The translations under genes and the position numbers were made by a program. A stretch of DNA of 7,800 nt from a bacterium (GTDB taxonomy: Bacteria > Blakebacterota > Blakebacteria > Blakebacterales > Blakebacteraceae), in assembly GCA_025774615.1 (NCBI GenBank), contig JALGVQ010000136.1, positions 1-7,800 of the forward strand. Reading direction: 5' to 3'. Below, piece by piece: positions 7,353 to 7,800 of this stretch. A model generated the notes under the pieces. That model searched no databases, had not been told where the DNA came from, and was given only the letters and a program-made list of their open reading frames with translations. The number at the start of each line of letters is the position of its first letter. The first letter of the stretch is position 1.

Positions 7353-7376
7353 GATGAGCTGGATAGCCTGCTCATC
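7353..7376 (+). other. Stem-loop 1 after dsrC
   Basis: GATGAGC (7353-7359) pairs with GCTCATC (7370-7376). A T-T mismatch and two more G-C pairs follow, closing an ATAG tetraloop. It begins 13 nt after the dsrC stop. No T-tract follows, so it is not a classical intrinsic terminator. It could protect the dsrC 3' end or pause polymerase. Confidence 0.6.
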
Positions 7377-7378
7377 AA

Positions 7379-7489
7379 ATGGTTACCCGGCTCGCTGAAG
7401 GGCGGGCCGGGCAGGTCACTGACTGGATCAGGGATGATCCGGCCGATGATTCGGCCGATTGTGTCTGGAATCTGTACCGGAAGGTATGA
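7379..7489 (+). CDS. Possible 36-codon leader frame before the RsbRD-like gene (doubtful)
   Basis: ATG 7379 opens a frame that ends at TGA 7487-7489, three nt before GTG 7493 of the next gene and in the same frame. The peptide (beginning MVTRLAEGRAGQVTDWIRDD, ending CVWNLYRKV) does not resemble a family that I know. No good ribosome binding site precedes its ATG, and the stretch also encodes three of the four stem-loops, which argues for a structured RNA rather than a protein. Translation through it would melt those stems and could couple to the next gene. This is an open frame, not a supported gene. Confidence 0.15.
   Translation: MVTRLAEGRAGQVTDWIRDDPADDSADCVWNLYRKV
7386..7411 (+). other. 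Stem-loop 2 after dsrC, the strongest in the window
   Basis: Pairing base i with its mirror across 7386-7411 gives eleven consecutive pairs (nine Watson-Crick, two G-U) closing a GAAG tetraloop at 7397-7400. The outer arm is CCCGGC/GCCGGG. The downstream bases are CAGGTCACTG, so again no T-tract. Probably an mRNA-stability, processing or pausing element; a terminator of the hairpin-only kind cannot be excluded. Confidence 0.65.
7423..7456 (+). other. Stem-loops 3 and 4, adjoining
   Basis: GGATCA (7425-7430), loop GGGA, TGATCC (7435-7440) is a perfect 6-bp stem that can grow to 8 bp by pairing C7423-T7424 with G7441-G7442. Directly next is GGCCGA (7441-7446), loop TGAT, TCGGCC (7451-7456), also a perfect 6-bp stem. 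The two compete for G7441-G7442 if stem 3 is extended. A direct repeat CGGCCGAT at 7440-7447 and 7452-7459 lies across stem 4. No T-tract follows. Confidence 0.55.
7479..7485 (+). promoter_or_regulatory. Ribosome binding site for the RsbRD-like gene
   Basis: GGAAGGT at 7479-7485 is 7 nt before GTG 7493. An in-frame TGA at 7487-7489 rules out any earlier start, so GTG 7493 is essentially forced. Confidence 0.65.
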
Positions 7490-7492
7490 ACG

Positions 7493-7800
7493 GTGGCACT
7501 GGATAGACTGCTGAATAGACTGCTGAAAGAGAAGAAGGACCTGATCGTCCGGAAATGGGTGACGTATGTCCTTGAGACATACCCCGATGAGGGTGCCCGG
7601 CTGTTCAAGTCGGAGAAGGATCCTTTTGCCAATCCGGTGGGTGCCAGCGTGAGGCATGGTACGCAGATGGCATTCGATGCCCTGCTGGCAGGCGAGGAAG
7701 CGGAAGCGATCTCTCAACATCTCTCCGAGATCATCCAGATCAGGGCGGTTCAGCAATTTTCGGCCTCTGAGGGTCTTTCATTCGTGTTCAGACTCAAGGA
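7493..7800 (+). CDS. RsbRD N-terminal-domain protein (partial, runs off the right edge)
   Basis: 102 residues are visible from GTG 7493. The sequence matches the RsbRD_N pattern that I recall: an N-terminal LLNRLLKEKKDLIVRKW helix with W22, then ETYPDE, then the signature DPFANPVG at residues 43-50, and IIQIRAVQQFSASEGLSFVF near 80-99. RsbRD_N was described in RsbR-type stressosome proteins. In sulfate reducers, stand-alone proteins of this type are often encoded just before dsrMKJOP; that is recalled, not shown here. The biochemical role is unknown; signalling or a structural role with the Dsr membrane complex are both possible. It is separated from dsrC by 152 nt of strongly folded sequence, so its expression may differ from that of dsrC. 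Family assignment is good, function open. Confidence 0.82.
   Translation, partial: MALDRLLNRLLKEKKDLIVRKWVTYVLETYPDEGARLFKSEKDPFANPVGASVRHGTQMAFDALLAGEEAEAISQHLSEIIQIRAVQQFSASEGLSFVFRLK

Noticed and set aside
7341-7492. Classical Rho-independent terminator after dsrC
   Set aside because: The hairpins are strong, but none is followed by a run of T, so the standard criterion is not met. They are reported as structured elements instead.

Overview
The window (GC-rich, roughly high-50s percent by eye) is a single-strand cluster of energy-metabolism genes for dissimilatory sulfur metabolism. The combination of a complete QmoABC complex, a Sat closely resembling the Desulfovibrio-type enzyme as I remember it, a two-cysteine DsrC and an RsbRD-type protein points to a sulfate-reducing (or sulfur-disproportionating) bacterium of the Desulfobacterota kind. 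I cannot name the genus from the sequence. All genes that I accept are on the + strand.

Layout: (1) about 1-376/467, the C-terminal end of a probable YkgJ-type cysteine-cluster protein, whose frame runs 95 nt into qmoA, perhaps because of a one-base indel in an A run; (2) 373-1638 qmoA, 1644-3893 qmoB (TTG start) and 3902-5287 qmoC, separated by only 5 and 8 nt; (3) 5298-6524 sat, 10 nt after qmoC; (4) 6561-6959 an OsmC-family protein; (5) 7023-7340 dsrC; (6) a 152-nt spacer packed with four consecutive stem-loops and a possible 36-codon leader frame; (7) 7493 to the window end, the start of an RsbRD N-terminal-domain protein, cut by the window edge.

How the parts fit: Sat activates sulfate to APS. 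APS reductase (AprAB, not in this window) reduces APS to sulfite and AMP. QmoABC is the membrane complex known to pass electrons from menaquinol to AprAB. Sulfite is then reduced by DsrAB (not in the window) with DsrC as the co-substrate that carries sulfur on its two C-terminal cysteines, and DsrMKJOP (not in the window) re-reduces the DsrC trisulfide. The RsbRD-like gene, as I recall, often precedes dsrM in sulfate reducers, so dsrMKJOP may follow just past the right edge.

Points of most interest are the 12-bp minisatellite that encodes a long acidic tail on QmoC, an OsmC-family gene embedded between sat and dsrC, the four-hairpin spacer after dsrC, the unusual qmoABC-sat-dsrC order without aprBA, and the possible frameshift at the end of the first gene. 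No RNA genes, insertion sequences, CRISPR arrays or phage genes are visible.
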